Positions 8,264 to 17,364 are shown, counted from the first letter of the stretch. The stretch: 64,000 bases of DNA from Fibrobacter succinogenes (GCA_902761355.1 CACWJY010000008.1:1-64000); one strand, 5' to 3'. Made by a program: numbers and translations. Notes: a model not told the origin generated them from the letters alone.

Positions 8264-9802
8264 CTAGCGCTTTGAAATGGGGTAGTAGGCGCCTTTGGCT
8301 GTTTTTCCAGGAACATTACGGCCCTTGAGGTCGGTCATTTTGCTGGCACGGACGTTGCCGATATTGCCGCTGTTTAGAATGCGCTTGTCCGCGATAACTG
8401 TGGTTCCGTTTTCGTCAAGGAGTCCTTCAATGACTGCTGCGCTTCCGTCGAGATTTGCTTTGTAGGGGATAGTTGCGTCTTTTAGGAGCTTGTCGCTGGT
8501 AATGGAAACTTCGGGCGATTCGCTATCACCGATTGTGAGGCCTGCGACGGTGAAGGTCGCCTCTTCGCCGGGGAGGAGCCCTTTGAGCGATTTTTCGCTG
8601 CGCACGCCCTTTACGGTCACGTAGGCGTTGTGGTATAGTGGGGCAATGCCGATGTTTTTCACGCGGACGGCGGCTGAAATTTTGTTGACCGCGTAACCTG
8701 TGATTTCGAATTTGTAGCCTGCGTAGGAGCTAGCCTCGTACACACGATCCTTGGTGGCGTAACTGCCTTCGGGTGCATCGTTGCCGATGACGTAGGTCAT
8801 GTGGTATTTGGCGGCGGCATCTTCCCAGGTGACGCCGTAGAGACCTGCGGGGTTCAGGAATTCGTGCTGGTCCTTGCTGTCGTAGTAGCTGATTTCACCA
8901 CCTGCTGGGGCACTTTTCCAACGGTTTTCGCCAATGGTTTGCCAGTTCTTTTCGTTGTCGCCGTCACCTTGCGAAATGTCGTGTTCCTTGTGCATGAAGG
9001 AGTCATCGAACAGTCCGAATCCAAGTGCAAGCAATGTCTTGTTTCCGGCGATGGGAGTGTAGTTTTTATCGGCGGCGTCAATGGAAATGCTCCAGGGAGT
9101 TTCCTGGAAAAGGGTGTCGATGTGCTGGAGGAATGTGCTCTGGTAATCCTTGCTGGCGAAGTTCGTGTCCAACTTTAGTGTTGTTCCGTAAATATGGTAT
9201 TCGGCCCAGTGCCCAAAACCCGCCTGCACGAATGCAATACGCGGATCCTTGTCATATTTGGCGGCGAAGTCGGTGTAGAACTGCTTGTAGAACCATTTGA
9301 GTTCTTCGTTTTTCCAGTCGGCGTAGTAGGTGGGGCCGTCTCCGCCGGCATCTTTGGTGAATGTTTCGGAGTAGGACTTATTAGCCTTGATGTACAAGGG
9401 AACTGCGGTGGCTCCCTTTACGTTTTCGGTGCAGTTGGGAGCGTTTTCGATGGTTTCGTTCGGGTACTCGATGCGAAAACGTACGATAGCCTGGTGCCCG
9501 CGGCTCTTGATGTCGTTGAGCATACTCTCGAAACTGCTCCAGTTGTAGTTGATTTTATCGCCGGTTTTGCCAGTTACTACAGCGCAGGGGAGGCAATACG
9601 AAAACTCTAGAGAAATGGAACTTTGTAGATTTTTCTGACTCTTCGCCTGGTCGGGCCAGAATACGATTCCCTTCATGGGCTCGAGTGATTCGATGCTCTT
9701 ATTGAGCGCAATGGAACGGTCCGCCGCGAATGAACTTTCCGCGAGTAATCCTGTTGCCAAAAACGCAACCGCGCCACATGCGATTATCTGATTTTTCACC
9801 AT
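8264..9802 (-). CDS. Secreted TIM-barrel-like protein (DUF4832-like) with basic C-terminal tail
   Basis: 512 aa from the ATG at 9802, which gives a clean signal peptide (MVKNQIIACGAVAFLATG, cleavage near SSFA-AD). The reading frame extends 21 codons further upstream, but that would bury the signal sequence. The segment from MKGIVFW through the Arg-rich strand HQAIVRFRIEYPN, FVQAGFGHWAEYH and the C-terminal beta-sandwich region resembles DUF4874/DUF4832 proteins, which have a glycoside-hydrolase-like barrel of unproven activity. The last 35 residues (SGNIGNVRASKMTDLKGR and a tail ending ISKR) resemble the tail of the GH18 gene next door, suggesting a common export or anchoring signal. It lies 37 nt downstream of that chitinase in the same orientation, so joint action on a polysaccharide is plausible. 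Confidence 0.6.
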   Translation of the reverse strand: MVKNQIIACGAVAFLATGLLAESSFAADRSIALNKSIESLEPMKGIVFWPDQAKSQKNLQSSISLEFSYCLPCAVVTGKTGDKINYNWSSFESMLNDIKSRGHQAIVRFRIEYPNETIENAPNCTENVKGATAVPLYIKANKSYSETFTKDAGGDGPTYYADWKNEELKWFYKQFYTDFAAKYDKDPRIAFVQAGFGHWAEYHIYGTTLKLDTNFASKDYQSTFLQHIDTLFQETPWSISIDAADKNYTPIAGNKTLLALGFGLFDDSFMHKEHDISQGDGDNEKNWQTIGENRWKSAPAGGEISYYDSKDQHEFLNPAGLYGVTWEDAAAKYHMTYVIGNDAPEGSYATKDRVYEASSYAGYKFEITGYAVNKISAAVRVKNIGIAPLYHNAYVTVKGVRSEKSLKGLLPGEEATFTVAGLTIGDSESPEVSITSDKLLKDATIPYKANLDGSAAVIEGLLDENGTTVIADKRILNSGNIGNVRASKMTDLKGRNVPGKTAKGAYYPISKR

Positions 9803-9839
9803 ACACACTCCGTTTCGAAAAAACTTCGTATCTACAAAT

Positions 9840-11042
9840 CTATCGCTTGGATTGTTTGGAGTCAAGTAAAATTATGGATTTTTTGCCTTGGACTCGGTGA
9901 CCGCGAATGTCGATTTGCTTGCCGGTGGCGCTGTTGGTGCGTATATTGCCGCTACGAGCCTTTCTGATTGCGGTGCCGTTGTCTTGCAGAGCAATGGCTA
10001 TGCTGTCGAGAATCGGGTTCCCGGTGCCTTCGATATAGTCATGCGAAACTTCCCACACCATAATGCCTGCGTAGCCGTTGCCTTTGACCCAGCGGCTCTT
10101 GACTGCAGAAGAATGCGGGTCTTCGAAGGTGACATAACCGGTGGATGATACTCCGTAGGGTTCAACTGCGATGCTGTCGTAGAAGTATTCCCAGTCGGGG
10201 TTCGTGACAATATCTTTGTATGGGACTTGCTTTGCCGTTCCTTTTGTAAAAACAGTGCCGGGGCCTGTGGCGCCCTTGAATTCGAACCCGAAGGAGGGAA
10301 TACCGAAGACCATCTTTTCGGTAGGAACGCCACGTTTTTTCCAGTAATCACGGGTTTCTTCCCATGACCAGGTGGTGTAACCTTCGTGCGGGTAGAGCGG
10401 CGAATCGAACATGGCTTTTTCATCCCAGTCGCCAGTCATGTCGTAAGTCATGAAGCCGAACCAGTCTAAATTTTTCACGAGAACTTCGGGCGTGAACCAT
10501 TTGCCGTAATAAGGCGAGCAGGGAAGTGCTGCAGAAAGGCTTTTGTCTTTGGGAAGAGCTTCGCGAAGCTCCGTGAGCAATTTGCTGTAGGCAATCGTAT
10601 CTGCTTCGGGCACTGGGTTGTATTCCCATTCCCAGTCCATGTCGAGCCCGTCCAGGTTGTGGTCGGCGACGAACTGCACGAGGTTTGCGATAAACTTGCC
10701 GCGAAGAGCGTCGTCCGATGCGACGGGGACGAAATTTTCGCTTTGGCTGCCACCGCCCAACGAGACGATGACCTTAGTGCCGACGGCGTGGGCGAGCGTT
10801 ACCATTTCATCCAATGCGCTCGGGTCGTCTGCGGCGTCGCCTTTGAGTGAACCGTCCGTATTTGGCGTAATAAAGCTCCACAATACGTGAGTCAGCTTTT
10901 CGTATGGAACCTTGTCTACGGTGTAGGCGGGTTTATGCCATTTTCCCCAGTCAGGGTAGTAGCCAATGAATAGGGGCTTGGCCCATGAGGCGCAAATTCC
11001 GAAAGTGATTAAAAATGCAATCCAGAGCATGTTGCATCTCAT
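9840..11042 (-). CDS. Secreted glycoside hydrolase family 18 (chitinase-like)
   Basis: 400 aa. After a signal peptide (LWIAFLITFGICASWA) the GH18 fold starts with KPLFIGYYPDWGKW. It shows the strand-3 SLGGG (94-98) and the catalytic DGLDMDWE at 131-138, with Glu138 as the expected acid/base and Asp136 stabilising the substrate N-acetyl group. FMTYDMTGDWD and GIMVWEVSHD match later GH18 strands. Family members hydrolyse chitin or related GlcNAc polymers by substrate-assisted catalysis. The C-terminal 35 residues (SGNIRTNSATGKQIDIRGHR and a tail ending SKR) parallel the tail of the downstream secreted protein. AGGAG sits 6 nt before the start at 11042. It is the first gene of a probable two-gene operon. 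Confidence 0.9.
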   Translation of the reverse strand: MRCNMLWIAFLITFGICASWAKPLFIGYYPDWGKWHKPAYTVDKVPYEKLTHVLWSFITPNTDGSLKGDAADDPSALDEMVTLAHAVGTKVIVSLGGGSQSENFVPVASDDALRGKFIANLVQFVADHNLDGLDMDWEWEYNPVPEADTIAYSKLLTELREALPKDKSLSAALPCSPYYGKWFTPEVLVKNLDWFGFMTYDMTGDWDEKAMFDSPLYPHEGYTTWSWEETRDYWKKRGVPTEKMVFGIPSFGFEFKGATGPGTVFTKGTAKQVPYKDIVTNPDWEYFYDSIAVEPYGVSSTGYVTFEDPHSSAVKSRWVKGNGYAGIMVWEVSHDYIEGTGNPILDSIAIALQDNGTAIRKARSGNIRTNSATGKQIDIRGHRVQGKKSIILLDSKQSKR

Positions 11043-11163
11043 AGGCTCTCCTAATGAATAATCGTCTATCCGTCTTTAAAATAATATTTTTTTGTGATTT
11101 TAGTCTAGTTAGGAGTGTTTCGTATTAGGATTCGTTACGCTGTAATCTAGGATTTAAACGCTA

Positions 11164-11176
11164 AGTTTCTATATTT
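11164..11176 (+). promoter_or_regulatory. -10-like CTATATTT element of der
   Basis: AGTTTCTATATTT ends 7 nt before the der ATG, and no Shine-Dalgarno sequence is present. A TSS at the usual 6-7 nt from the -10 would coincide with the start codon, predicting a leaderless mRNA. Confidence 0.5.
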
Positions 11177-11183
11177 ACATTCA

Positions 11184-12626
11184 ATGAAATTACCTGTCGT
11201 ATGTATAGTTGGACGCCCGAACGTGGGCAAGTCCTCTCTTTTTAACCGAATCTTGGGGCGTCGTGCCGCTGTCGTTTCTGACCGCGACGGTGTGACCCGC
11301 GATAGGCATTACCAGACGGCCAATTACAAGGGCCATGAGTTTACGGTGGTCGATACCGGTGGATTCTTGCCGGATGATTCCATCGACGTGCTTGCCGATA
11401 GCGTGCGCACGCAGATTTTCAATGCCGTCGAAGAGGCCGACCTAGTGCTCTTTATGGTGGATGTCCGTGTGGGCATTACCAAGCTCGACGAACAGTTCTC
11501 CCGTATGGTTCGCAAGCTCGACAAGAAGGTGATTCTTGTCGCGAACAAGAGCGAAAACGGTGCCGACCGTCAAGAAAGCTACGAGTTCCTGAAACTTGGC
11601 TTTGGTCTCCCGCGTACCATCAGTGCGCTTACGGGCTATGCCTGCCTTTCGCTCATGGACGAAGTCGTTGCAGTGCTCCCGACGCCTGTGCGTGGTGAAC
11701 GTCGCGAGGAACGCCCGATTCGCTTTGCCATTCTCGGTCGCCCGAATGCGGGCAAGAGCACGCTTTTGAATCGTTTGCTGAACGAAGACCGCGCCGTGGT
11801 GTCCGATATTCCGGGTACAACGCGCGACTCTATTGACTGCGACTTTGCGGTCGATGGTGTCAAGTTTGTGGTGACTGATACGGCGGGCCTGCGCAAGAAG
11901 GCAAAGGTCGAAGATGAAGTCGAAATTTTCAGCAACATGCGTACGCTCGAAAGTATCCGCCGCTCCGATGTGTCGGTGCTTATGGTTGACTGCACGCGTG
12001 GCCTAGAAGTCCAGGACTTCCGCATCATTACCGAAATCCGCAAGGCGGGTAAGGGCCTGGTGCTTGTGCTCAACAAGTGGGACATTTTCCCGGACAAGAC
12101 CGAAAAGTCCTTTGACCACATGGTCAAGGACATGCTCGAACGCGAGCCGATGCTCGAATACGTGCCGATTATTTCGGCGAGCGCCAAGGAAGGCCAGCGT
12201 GTAAACCGCATCGTGCAGGCTATCCAGACGGTGTATGCCAACTGCCGTCGCGTGCTTGGCCGCGACCGTGTGGCAACCGCCTTTGCAAGCTTCCTCGAAA
12301 AGAACCCCGTGCCGAGCCAGAACGCCCGCGTGGTGCAGCTCACTCGCGCCTGTCAGATTATGGTGGAACCGCCCGTGATTGCTATCGAAACCCGCACGCC
12401 GGAACTGGTGGCCGATTCTTACAAGCGCTACTTGCTCAAACAGTTTTACGAAGAATTCCAGCTGCAGGGGGCCCCTCTCCGCTTGAACTTCGACCAGAAA
12501 TTAACCCTTAGAAAGGATGAAGATCTTGAACAGTTTACTGAGTCTTCCAATAGCGTACTTGCTGGGGTCAATCCCCAGCGCGATCTGGATCGCAAAAATC
12601 GCAAAGGGAAAGTCGTTCGACATTAG
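11184..12626 (+). CDS. der: Ribosome-assembly GTPase Der (EngA)
   Basis: 480 aa with two tandem Era-like G domains. The first has GRPNVGKSS (10-18), DTGG and NKSE (noncanonical NKxD); the second has GRPNAGKST, DTAG and NKWD. A C-terminal KH-like domain ends near LQGAPLRLNFDQK. Der supports 50S subunit maturation. A tail of about 39 residues (LTLRKDEDLEQF onward) follows the point where the family usually ends. It is encoded in the 110-nt region that also encodes the start of plsY in another frame, so it may be a by-product of the overlap. There is no SD before the start. It heads a der-plsY-gpsA operon. Confidence 0.95.
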   Translation: MKLPVVCIVGRPNVGKSSLFNRILGRRAAVVSDRDGVTRDRHYQTANYKGHEFTVVDTGGFLPDDSIDVLADSVRTQIFNAVEEADLVLFMVDVRVGITKLDEQFSRMVRKLDKKVILVANKSENGADRQESYEFLKLGFGLPRTISALTGYACLSLMDEVVAVLPTPVRGERREERPIRFAILGRPNAGKSTLLNRLLNEDRAVVSDIPGTTRDSIDCDFAVDGVKFVVTDTAGLRKKAKVEDEVEIFSNMRTLESIRRSDVSVLMVDCTRGLEVQDFRIITEIRKAGKGLVLVLNKWDIFPDKTEKSFDHMVKDMLEREPMLEYVPIISASAKEGQRVNRIVQAIQTVYANCRRVLGRDRVATAFASFLEKNPVPSQNARVVQLTRACQIMVEPPVIAIETRTPELVADSYKRYLLKQFYEEFQLQGAPLRLNFDQKLTLRKDEDLEQFTESSNSVLAGVNPQRDLDRKNRKGKVVRH

Positions 12627-13194
12627 AGATTACGGTTCCAAGAATGCTGGCCTTACCAACACGTTCCGCGTGCTTGGTTGGAAACCCGCTCTTCCGGTAG
12701 TGTTCCTGGATTTGCTCAAGGGATTCTTCGGACCGTGGATTGCCATGAAAATGTGCGAAGCCCAGGTGGCTGCTGGTGGTGCGGATTACTCCCACTGGGT
12801 TCCGCTTGTCGCTGGTCTCTTGGTGATTTTGGGCCACAGCTTCACCTGCTTTGCCGGATTCCGTGGCGGTAAGGGTGTGCTCGCCGCTTTGGGCGTGTTC
12901 CTTGCGCTTTGCCCGATTACGGCGCTTTCTGCTTTTGGCGTTTGGATTGTCCTTACGTTTTCGACCAAGTATGTGTCGGTGGGTAGCATTGGTGCCTGTG
13001 TTGCTCTCGGTGTTTTTGCCGTGATGGGTTACCTCAAGTTGCCGTTCCCGCCCGATGACATTAACTTGGGACTGATGATTACCTGCCTTATCGTGGCAGT
13101 TTTTGTGATTGTGAAGCATAAATCCAACATCAAGCGCCTTTTGAATGGCACCGAGAACGGATTTGGCAGCAAGCGCAAGACTCCGAAGGCGTAA
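12517..13194 (+). CDS. plsY: Glycerol-3-phosphate acyltransferase PlsY
   Basis: 225 aa, about five membrane segments. Family motifs are AYLLGSIPSAIW near the N-terminus, DYGSKNAGLTNTFRVLG (38-54) and GHSFTCFAGFRGGKGV. PlsY transfers the acyl group from acyl-phosphate to sn-glycerol-3-phosphate at the inner membrane to give lysophosphatidic acid. The ATG at 12517 directly abuts GAAAGG; a TTG at 12526 has better spacing to that site (8 nt) and would still leave a complete first membrane segment, so the true start could be either. The 5' end overlaps der by 110 nt in the +1 frame. gpsA, which makes its glycerol-3-phosphate substrate, follows 37 nt later. Confidence 0.92.
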   Translation: MKILNSLLSLPIAYLLGSIPSAIWIAKIAKGKSFDIRDYGSKNAGLTNTFRVLGWKPALPVVFLDLLKGFFGPWIAMKMCEAQVAAGGADYSHWVPLVAGLLVILGHSFTCFAGFRGGKGVLAALGVFLALCPITALSAFGVWIVLTFSTKYVSVGSIGACVALGVFAVMGYLKLPFPPDDINLGLMITCLIVAVFVIVKHKSNIKRLLNGTENGFGSKRKTPKA

Positions 13195-13231
13195 TTATTG
13201 TAGATTATAGAGAAATATTATAGGTTAAATT

Positions 13232-14263
13232 ATGAAGGTTACTGTACTTGGAACGGGTGGCTGGGGACTTTCCCTTGGCCAGGTGGTGTATGAGAACAAG
13301 AATGAAGTGATGTTCTGGACAAATTCCCAGGCCGAAGTGGACCTGCTTTCTACGGAACACCAGTACAAGGACAAACTTCCGGGTGTGATTTTCCCGGCCG
13401 ACTTTAAATATACGACCGATATGAACGCTGCCCTTGAAGGCTGCGAAATGGTCCTGATTGTGGTGCCGTCGCAGTTTATGGCGGGTGTTGCAAAGAACCT
13501 TGGCAAGTGGACTCCGGCAAAGGGCAAGGAACCGGTGGTGGTTTGCGCTACGAAGGGTATTCTCGAAGGTACGAACCAGCTGATGAGCGAAGTGCTCCTG
13601 GAACATGTTCCTTGGCTCACCGAAGACAAGATGGTTGCTTTTAGTGGTCCGTCTCATGCCGAAGAAGTCAGCCGCCACATTCTTACGGCGATTGTCTCTG
13701 CCTGCGTGAACGAAGAATCTGCGAAGCTCGTGCAGAAAACCATGAGCTGCTCTTATCTGCGTGTTTACACTTCCACTGATATCGTGGGTGTGGAACTCTG
13801 CGGTTCCGTGAAGAATGTGATTGCTATTGCTTCTGGTGTGCTCTACGGCCTCGAAGCAGGCGGCAAGTACAAGATTGGTGACAACACCCGTGCCGCAATC
13901 CTCACTCGCGGTCAGGCTGAAATGTGCCGCCTCGGTAAGGCTCTTGGCGCAAAGCCCGAAACGTTCGCTGGTCTTGCCGGCATGGGTGACTTGATTGTGA
14001 CTTGCCTTTCGCAGCATAGCCGCAACCGCTATGTGGGTGAACACATCGGTAAGGGCGAAACCATCGAACAGGTCCTCGGCGGCATGAAGATGGTGGCCGA
14101 AGGCGTTCCGACTTGCAAGAGCACCAAGGCTCTCGCCGACAAGCTCGGTGTCGAAATGCCGATCGTGAATGCGGTTCACGCCCTCCTCTTCGAAGGCAAG
14201 AAGGTGGACGAAGTTATCAAGGGAATGTGGGACCGCGAACTCAAGACGGAAGTCTGGGAGTAA
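13232..14263 (+). CDS. gpsA: Glycerol-3-phosphate dehydrogenase [NAD(P)+]
   Basis: 343 aa, cytoplasmic. It reduces dihydroxyacetone phosphate to sn-glycerol-3-phosphate for phospholipid synthesis. The N-terminal Rossmann motif is VTVLGTGGWGLSLGQV. Further family signatures are VVCATKGI, FSGPSHAEEV, the catalytic-lysine region ELCGSVKNVIAIASG and LAGMGDLIVTC. Length is normal for GpsA. It supplies the substrate for PlsY, encoded just upstream, so the operon order follows the pathway. A hairpin-plus-T-tract terminator follows at 14307. Confidence 0.95.
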   Translation: MKVTVLGTGGWGLSLGQVVYENKNEVMFWTNSQAEVDLLSTEHQYKDKLPGVIFPADFKYTTDMNAALEGCEMVLIVVPSQFMAGVAKNLGKWTPAKGKEPVVVCATKGILEGTNQLMSEVLLEHVPWLTEDKMVAFSGPSHAEEVSRHILTAIVSACVNEESAKLVQKTMSCSYLRVYTSTDIVGVELCGSVKNVIAIASGVLYGLEAGGKYKIGDNTRAAILTRGQAEMCRLGKALGAKPETFAGLAGMGDLIVTCLSQHSRNRYVGEHIGKGETIEQVLGGMKMVAEGVPTCKSTKALADKLGVEMPIVNAVHALLFEGKKVDEVIKGMWDRELKTEVWE

Positions 14264-14306
14264 AACGCGTTAGCTCTAAGTGTATCACAAAATCGTTCTT
14301 GAAAGT

Positions 14307-14338
14307 TCCGCTGGATATAAATTCGGCGGATTTTTATT
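14307..14338 (+). terminator. Rho-independent terminator after gpsA
   Basis: TCCGCTG (14307-14313) pairs with CGGCGGA (14324-14330) over a 10-nt loop, followed by TTTTTATTTG. It closes the der-plsY-gpsA operon and slightly overlaps the 3' end of the convergent flippase-like gene. Confidence 0.65.
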
Positions 14339-15290
14339 TGTTTTTTTTACCGAAGGCGGCAAAGACGATGGCGCCCTGTGTCGCCTGAAATAGCAGAGGC
14401 AAGTAGCTGAGAAGTGTAGATGCAAGAACTACATCGGCGGGTATTCCTAAAAGCCCCGTGTACAGGCTTACTTGTACGTTTTCGCGGATTCCTATTCCGT
14501 TAATAGAAATTGGGAGCATGGTGAAGGTGACCATGATGGTTGTAAATACGGTAATGACGGCTAAATCAACGTCGACTCCGACCGCTTTAAAGTAGGCGTA
14601 ATGGATGACGATTGTTACCAACTGGAGCCAGATAGAATCGAGACCTGATAGCCAGAAAGCTTTGGGATGGCGTCTATAGACGGTAAATGAATCCTGTAGC
14701 TTTAATAAAAAGGGAACTTTGGTGGCTAGTTTGTTCGGTATTTTTATTTTGTCTAAAAATAATCCGCCGATAATAACTGCTACTGCGATGAGGGCGGTTA
14801 TGCTTACAGTTACAGTGTAGGTCAAGGGAATTTGATACTTGATAGCAACAAAGGGGAGTGCTATAAAAAAGCTGAGGAACATGGCGATAAGGCCCATGAC
14901 GCGCGAAATGGCTATTGCTGCAACTGAATTTGCGGTGTTTCCGAATCGACGCCCAAATGCGATGGTCTTGACTGCATCTCCTCCAAAACCGCTCGGGAGC
15001 AGATTGTTAAAAAAGTATCCCAGGGCAATATAGGCGTAAAAGGTTCTGAATTTGATTTTTTTGCCCTCTTCGAGCAGAAGCCCGCGCCATCGGTTGGCCT
15101 GAATGGCCATGAGAATGACGGTGAGGAATAGGATGAAGAGTAGCCAGGGGAAGGTCTTTTCGTTCCAATTAGAAATGGCGTCTAAAAAGGGGATTTTGTT
15201 AAAAATGTAGGCAATACCCCCTACGGTCACGGCAATTTTTATTGCGGTGAATGCTTTTTTTGTCCATTTTTTGGAATTTGGGACTTGCAT
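14334..15290 (-). CDS. Lysylphosphatidylglycerol synthase TM-domain / flippase-like membrane protein
   Basis: 318 aa with about eight hydrophobic segments. NRWRGLLLEEGKKIKF, YIALGYFFNNLLPSGFGGDA and the late PISINGIGIRE motif are typical of the UPF0104/LPG_synthase_TM family (AglD/MprF membrane domain), which is often next to glycosyltransferases and proposed to move lipids or lipid-linked sugars. The chosen start (MQVPNSKKWTKK) is at 15290; the frame stays open far upstream, but that part overlaps the divergent lipoprotein gene and looks non-coding. No strong SD is seen. A GT2 gene lies nearby on the other strand. Confidence 0.8.
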   Translation of the reverse strand: MQVPNSKKWTKKAFTAIKIAVTVGGIAYIFNKIPFLDAISNWNEKTFPWLLFILFLTVILMAIQANRWRGLLLEEGKKIKFRTFYAYIALGYFFNNLLPSGFGGDAVKTIAFGRRFGNTANSVAAIAISRVMGLIAMFLSFFIALPFVAIKYQIPLTYTVTVSITALIAVAVIIGGLFLDKIKIPNKLATKVPFLLKLQDSFTVYRRHPKAFWLSGLDSIWLQLVTIVIHYAYFKAVGVDVDLAVITVFTTIMVTFTMLPISINGIGIRENVQVSLYTGLLGIPADVVLASTLLSYLPLLFQATQGAIVFAAFGKKNK

Positions 15291-15353
15291 AGACTTAATA
15301 TAAAATATTATATTCCAAGTTAGAATAGTTGCCTTAAGGGTAAAGGAGAAAAA

Positions 15354-17288
15354 ATGAAAAAGAGAGTTGTTATCCCCGCTATAGCATCTTTTGCGGTGGC
15401 AGGCTTGGTCGGATGCTCGTCGGAATCGGCGGATCCGTCTTCCCCGATTTCGCTTGGGGAAAAGGAAATTCAGTCCAGTGAAATAGCCTATGTCAATGTA
15501 GCGGATGCCAAAAGTCATTTGTCCCGTTACAGACATTTGGTCGTGAATTCTTGGCAACTTTCTGATTCGATTTCGGATACTTCGAAAACGGCTTCTGTAG
15601 CCATTGACTCTACGTTGCAGAAAGAAAACTTTGCGGTTGATGCAGATGTCGTAGTCAAGGATGATTCTGCGTACACGGTTGCTTCGGCTGGTGTAGAGGG
15701 CGATGGTTTGGCATGGATGGTTCAGGTTGAAAACGGATCAATCGTTTATTCCTGGCGTGAAAATGCCTCCGCTGAATGGAGGCAGTTTGTTTCGGAAAAG
15801 GTCCTTAACAAGAATGCTTTGAATAACGTTCGTGTTGAACGCGCCGAATCGATTGTCGTTGTTTTTGTAAATGGAAAAATTATCGCCGCTTTCCGAAATG
15901 AAATCAAGGGCTTCTCAAAGCTAGATGGAAAACTGACGATTGGTTTTGATACAAAGGATACCAGCAAGTGCCATTGTGAAAATGGCCGTGTTGAACGAAT
16001 TGATATCGAAAATGTAGATGAAATTCCTTCGGATACGGTTGCGGTGGATTCTGTGGATGTTCCAGAAGATACGGCCTTTGTCGTTAAGGATTCCGTGACA
16101 ACAAAGTGGATTGCTGAATGGAACTTTAACGATTCCTTGGATGTGGGGCTCGATGCAACGGGCAATGTGCATAATGCGACCATTGGTGAAGGTTCTGTGC
16201 CTACTGTAGACGGAATTGCTCGCTTCGATGGACAATCCGGTTTCTTGGTGAAACTTGCTAAGGATATCGGTATTAATGATTTTGTTGTCGAAGCTCGTGT
16301 GAAGCCGACTAAGTTCGGTACGATGCAGAATATTGTTGTAGCTGAGCCTCCTGGAAGAGGCGTGGACGGTTGGCAGCTTCGCATTGACGAAGGTGTTTTG
16401 ACGGTTCACCTACGTGACACAGACAAGGATGGTGATGATTGGACCGTTTTCCCGGGTAAGCGTATGGCTCTTGACGAATGGTGCGAAATTCGTCTAGAAC
16501 GTAATGCCGACAGTGTCAAGGTCTTTCAAAATGGAGAACTCACGGTTGTCGAAGGCTATAGGGGTGACTTGACCCAGATGGCTTATGATTGGGCAATTGG
16601 TTATGATGGCATGCAGCAGAATTTCCATGATCGCTACTTTGTAGGCGAAATGGATTATGTTCGCTTTGGCCAGTTTACTGGTTTTAGTGCAGGTTCTGTT
16701 GCCGCAAAAACTAGAAAGCCTTTGGCCGCTTGGGAATTCAACGAACCGACTTTTGTCGGACTTGACCGTATGGCAAATAACTCTACGCGTTACGTAGTAG
16801 GTTCTCCGGTTGTAGCAGATTCGACCGTTGCTCTTGATGGTCGGTCTGGTTTGCAGGTGAATCTTTCTAAGGTGTTCAAGCGCAATACTTTTGCGATTGA
16901 AGCTCGCGTAAAGCCGACCCGAATTGATACGATTCAGAACATCATTGTCGCTGAACCTCCAGGACGCTATGGCGACGGTTGGATGGTTCGCCTTGACGAA
17001 GGTGTTCTTACGGTGCATTTCCGCGACGAAGAGGTGGATAGCACGAAGTGGAATGTTCTTAAGGGTAAGGCGGTAGCTCTTGATGAATGGACCAATATTC
17101 GTGTAGAACGTGCCGCTGATTCTGTCAAGGTTTACCAGAATGATTCCCTTACGGTATGGGCTGCTACCAAGGGTGATGTGTCGCAGTTGGGTTACAATAT
17201 TGGCATCGGTTATGACGCTGTCAATCAGGCTAGACATAACCGTTTCTTTGTGGGTGAAATCGATTACATCCGTTATTATGGATTGTAA
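15354..17288 (+). CDS. Lipoprotein with tandem LamG/concanavalin-like domains
   Basis: 644 aa. The signal peptide has lipobox GLVGC (Cys21). An N-terminal jelly-roll-like module (about 50-210) is followed by an acidic Asp/Val-rich linker. Two clearly duplicated LamG-like modules follow (about 245-440 and 455-644). Shared landmarks are FDGQSGF or LDGRSGL, ARVKPT, IVAEPPGR, GVLTVH, LDEW, ADSVKV, and YFVGEMDYVRF or FFVGEIDYIRY. LamG folds usually bind glycans or other surface ligands, so a surface carbohydrate-binding role is likely. No catalytic motif is seen. AAAGGAG precedes the ATG. The gene ends at a strong hairpin (17331-17351). Confidence 0.8.
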   Translation: MKKRVVIPAIASFAVAGLVGCSSESADPSSPISLGEKEIQSSEIAYVNVADAKSHLSRYRHLVVNSWQLSDSISDTSKTASVAIDSTLQKENFAVDADVVVKDDSAYTVASAGVEGDGLAWMVQVENGSIVYSWRENASAEWRQFVSEKVLNKNALNNVRVERAESIVVVFVNGKIIAAFRNEIKGFSKLDGKLTIGFDTKDTSKCHCENGRVERIDIENVDEIPSDTVAVDSVDVPEDTAFVVKDSVTTKWIAEWNFNDSLDVGLDATGNVHNATIGEGSVPTVDGIARFDGQSGFLVKLAKDIGINDFVVEARVKPTKFGTMQNIVVAEPPGRGVDGWQLRIDEGVLTVHLRDTDKDGDDWTVFPGKRMALDEWCEIRLERNADSVKVFQNGELTVVEGYRGDLTQMAYDWAIGYDGMQQNFHDRYFVGEMDYVRFGQFTGFSAGSVAAKTRKPLAAWEFNEPTFVGLDRMANNSTRYVVGSPVVADSTVALDGRSGLQVNLSKVFKRNTFAIEARVKPTRIDTIQNIIVAEPPGRYGDGWMVRLDEGVLTVHFRDEEVDSTKWNVLKGKAVALDEWTNIRVERAADSVKVYQNDSLTVWAATKGDVSQLGYNIGIGYDAVNQARHNRFFVGEIDYIRYYGL

Positions 17289-17308
17289 TATTGGGCAAAA
17301 AGTTTAAT

Positions 17309-17351
17309 CTATATTTAAAGGGACCTGTTTAAAGGAACATGGTTCCTTTTT
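17309..17351 (+). terminator. Hairpin AAAGGAAC-ATG-GTTCCTTT (17331-17349) after LamG gene; CTATATTT box just before it
   Basis: A perfect 8-bp stem with a 3-nt loop, followed by TT, fits a terminator for the LamG lipoprotein. However, CTATATTT (17309-17316) 15 nt upstream looks like a promoter for the GT2 gene, which would place the hairpin in the GT2 5' leader. Either or both roles are possible. Confidence 0.55.
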
Positions 17352-17364
17352 CATTTAGGTGAAT

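Noticed and set aside
11636..12343. 235-aa minus-strand frame inside der
   Set aside because: Shadow of a well-conserved GTPase; Ser/Arg-rich composition typical of antisense frames.
13205..14179. 324-aa minus-strand frame opposite gpsA
   Set aside because: His/Arg-rich antisense translation covering nearly all of a canonical gpsA; no start signals.
15290..15557. N-terminal extension of the flippase-like gene
   Set aside because: Overlaps the divergent lipoprotein gene and its RBS; the residues look non-coding and a plausible start exists at 15290.
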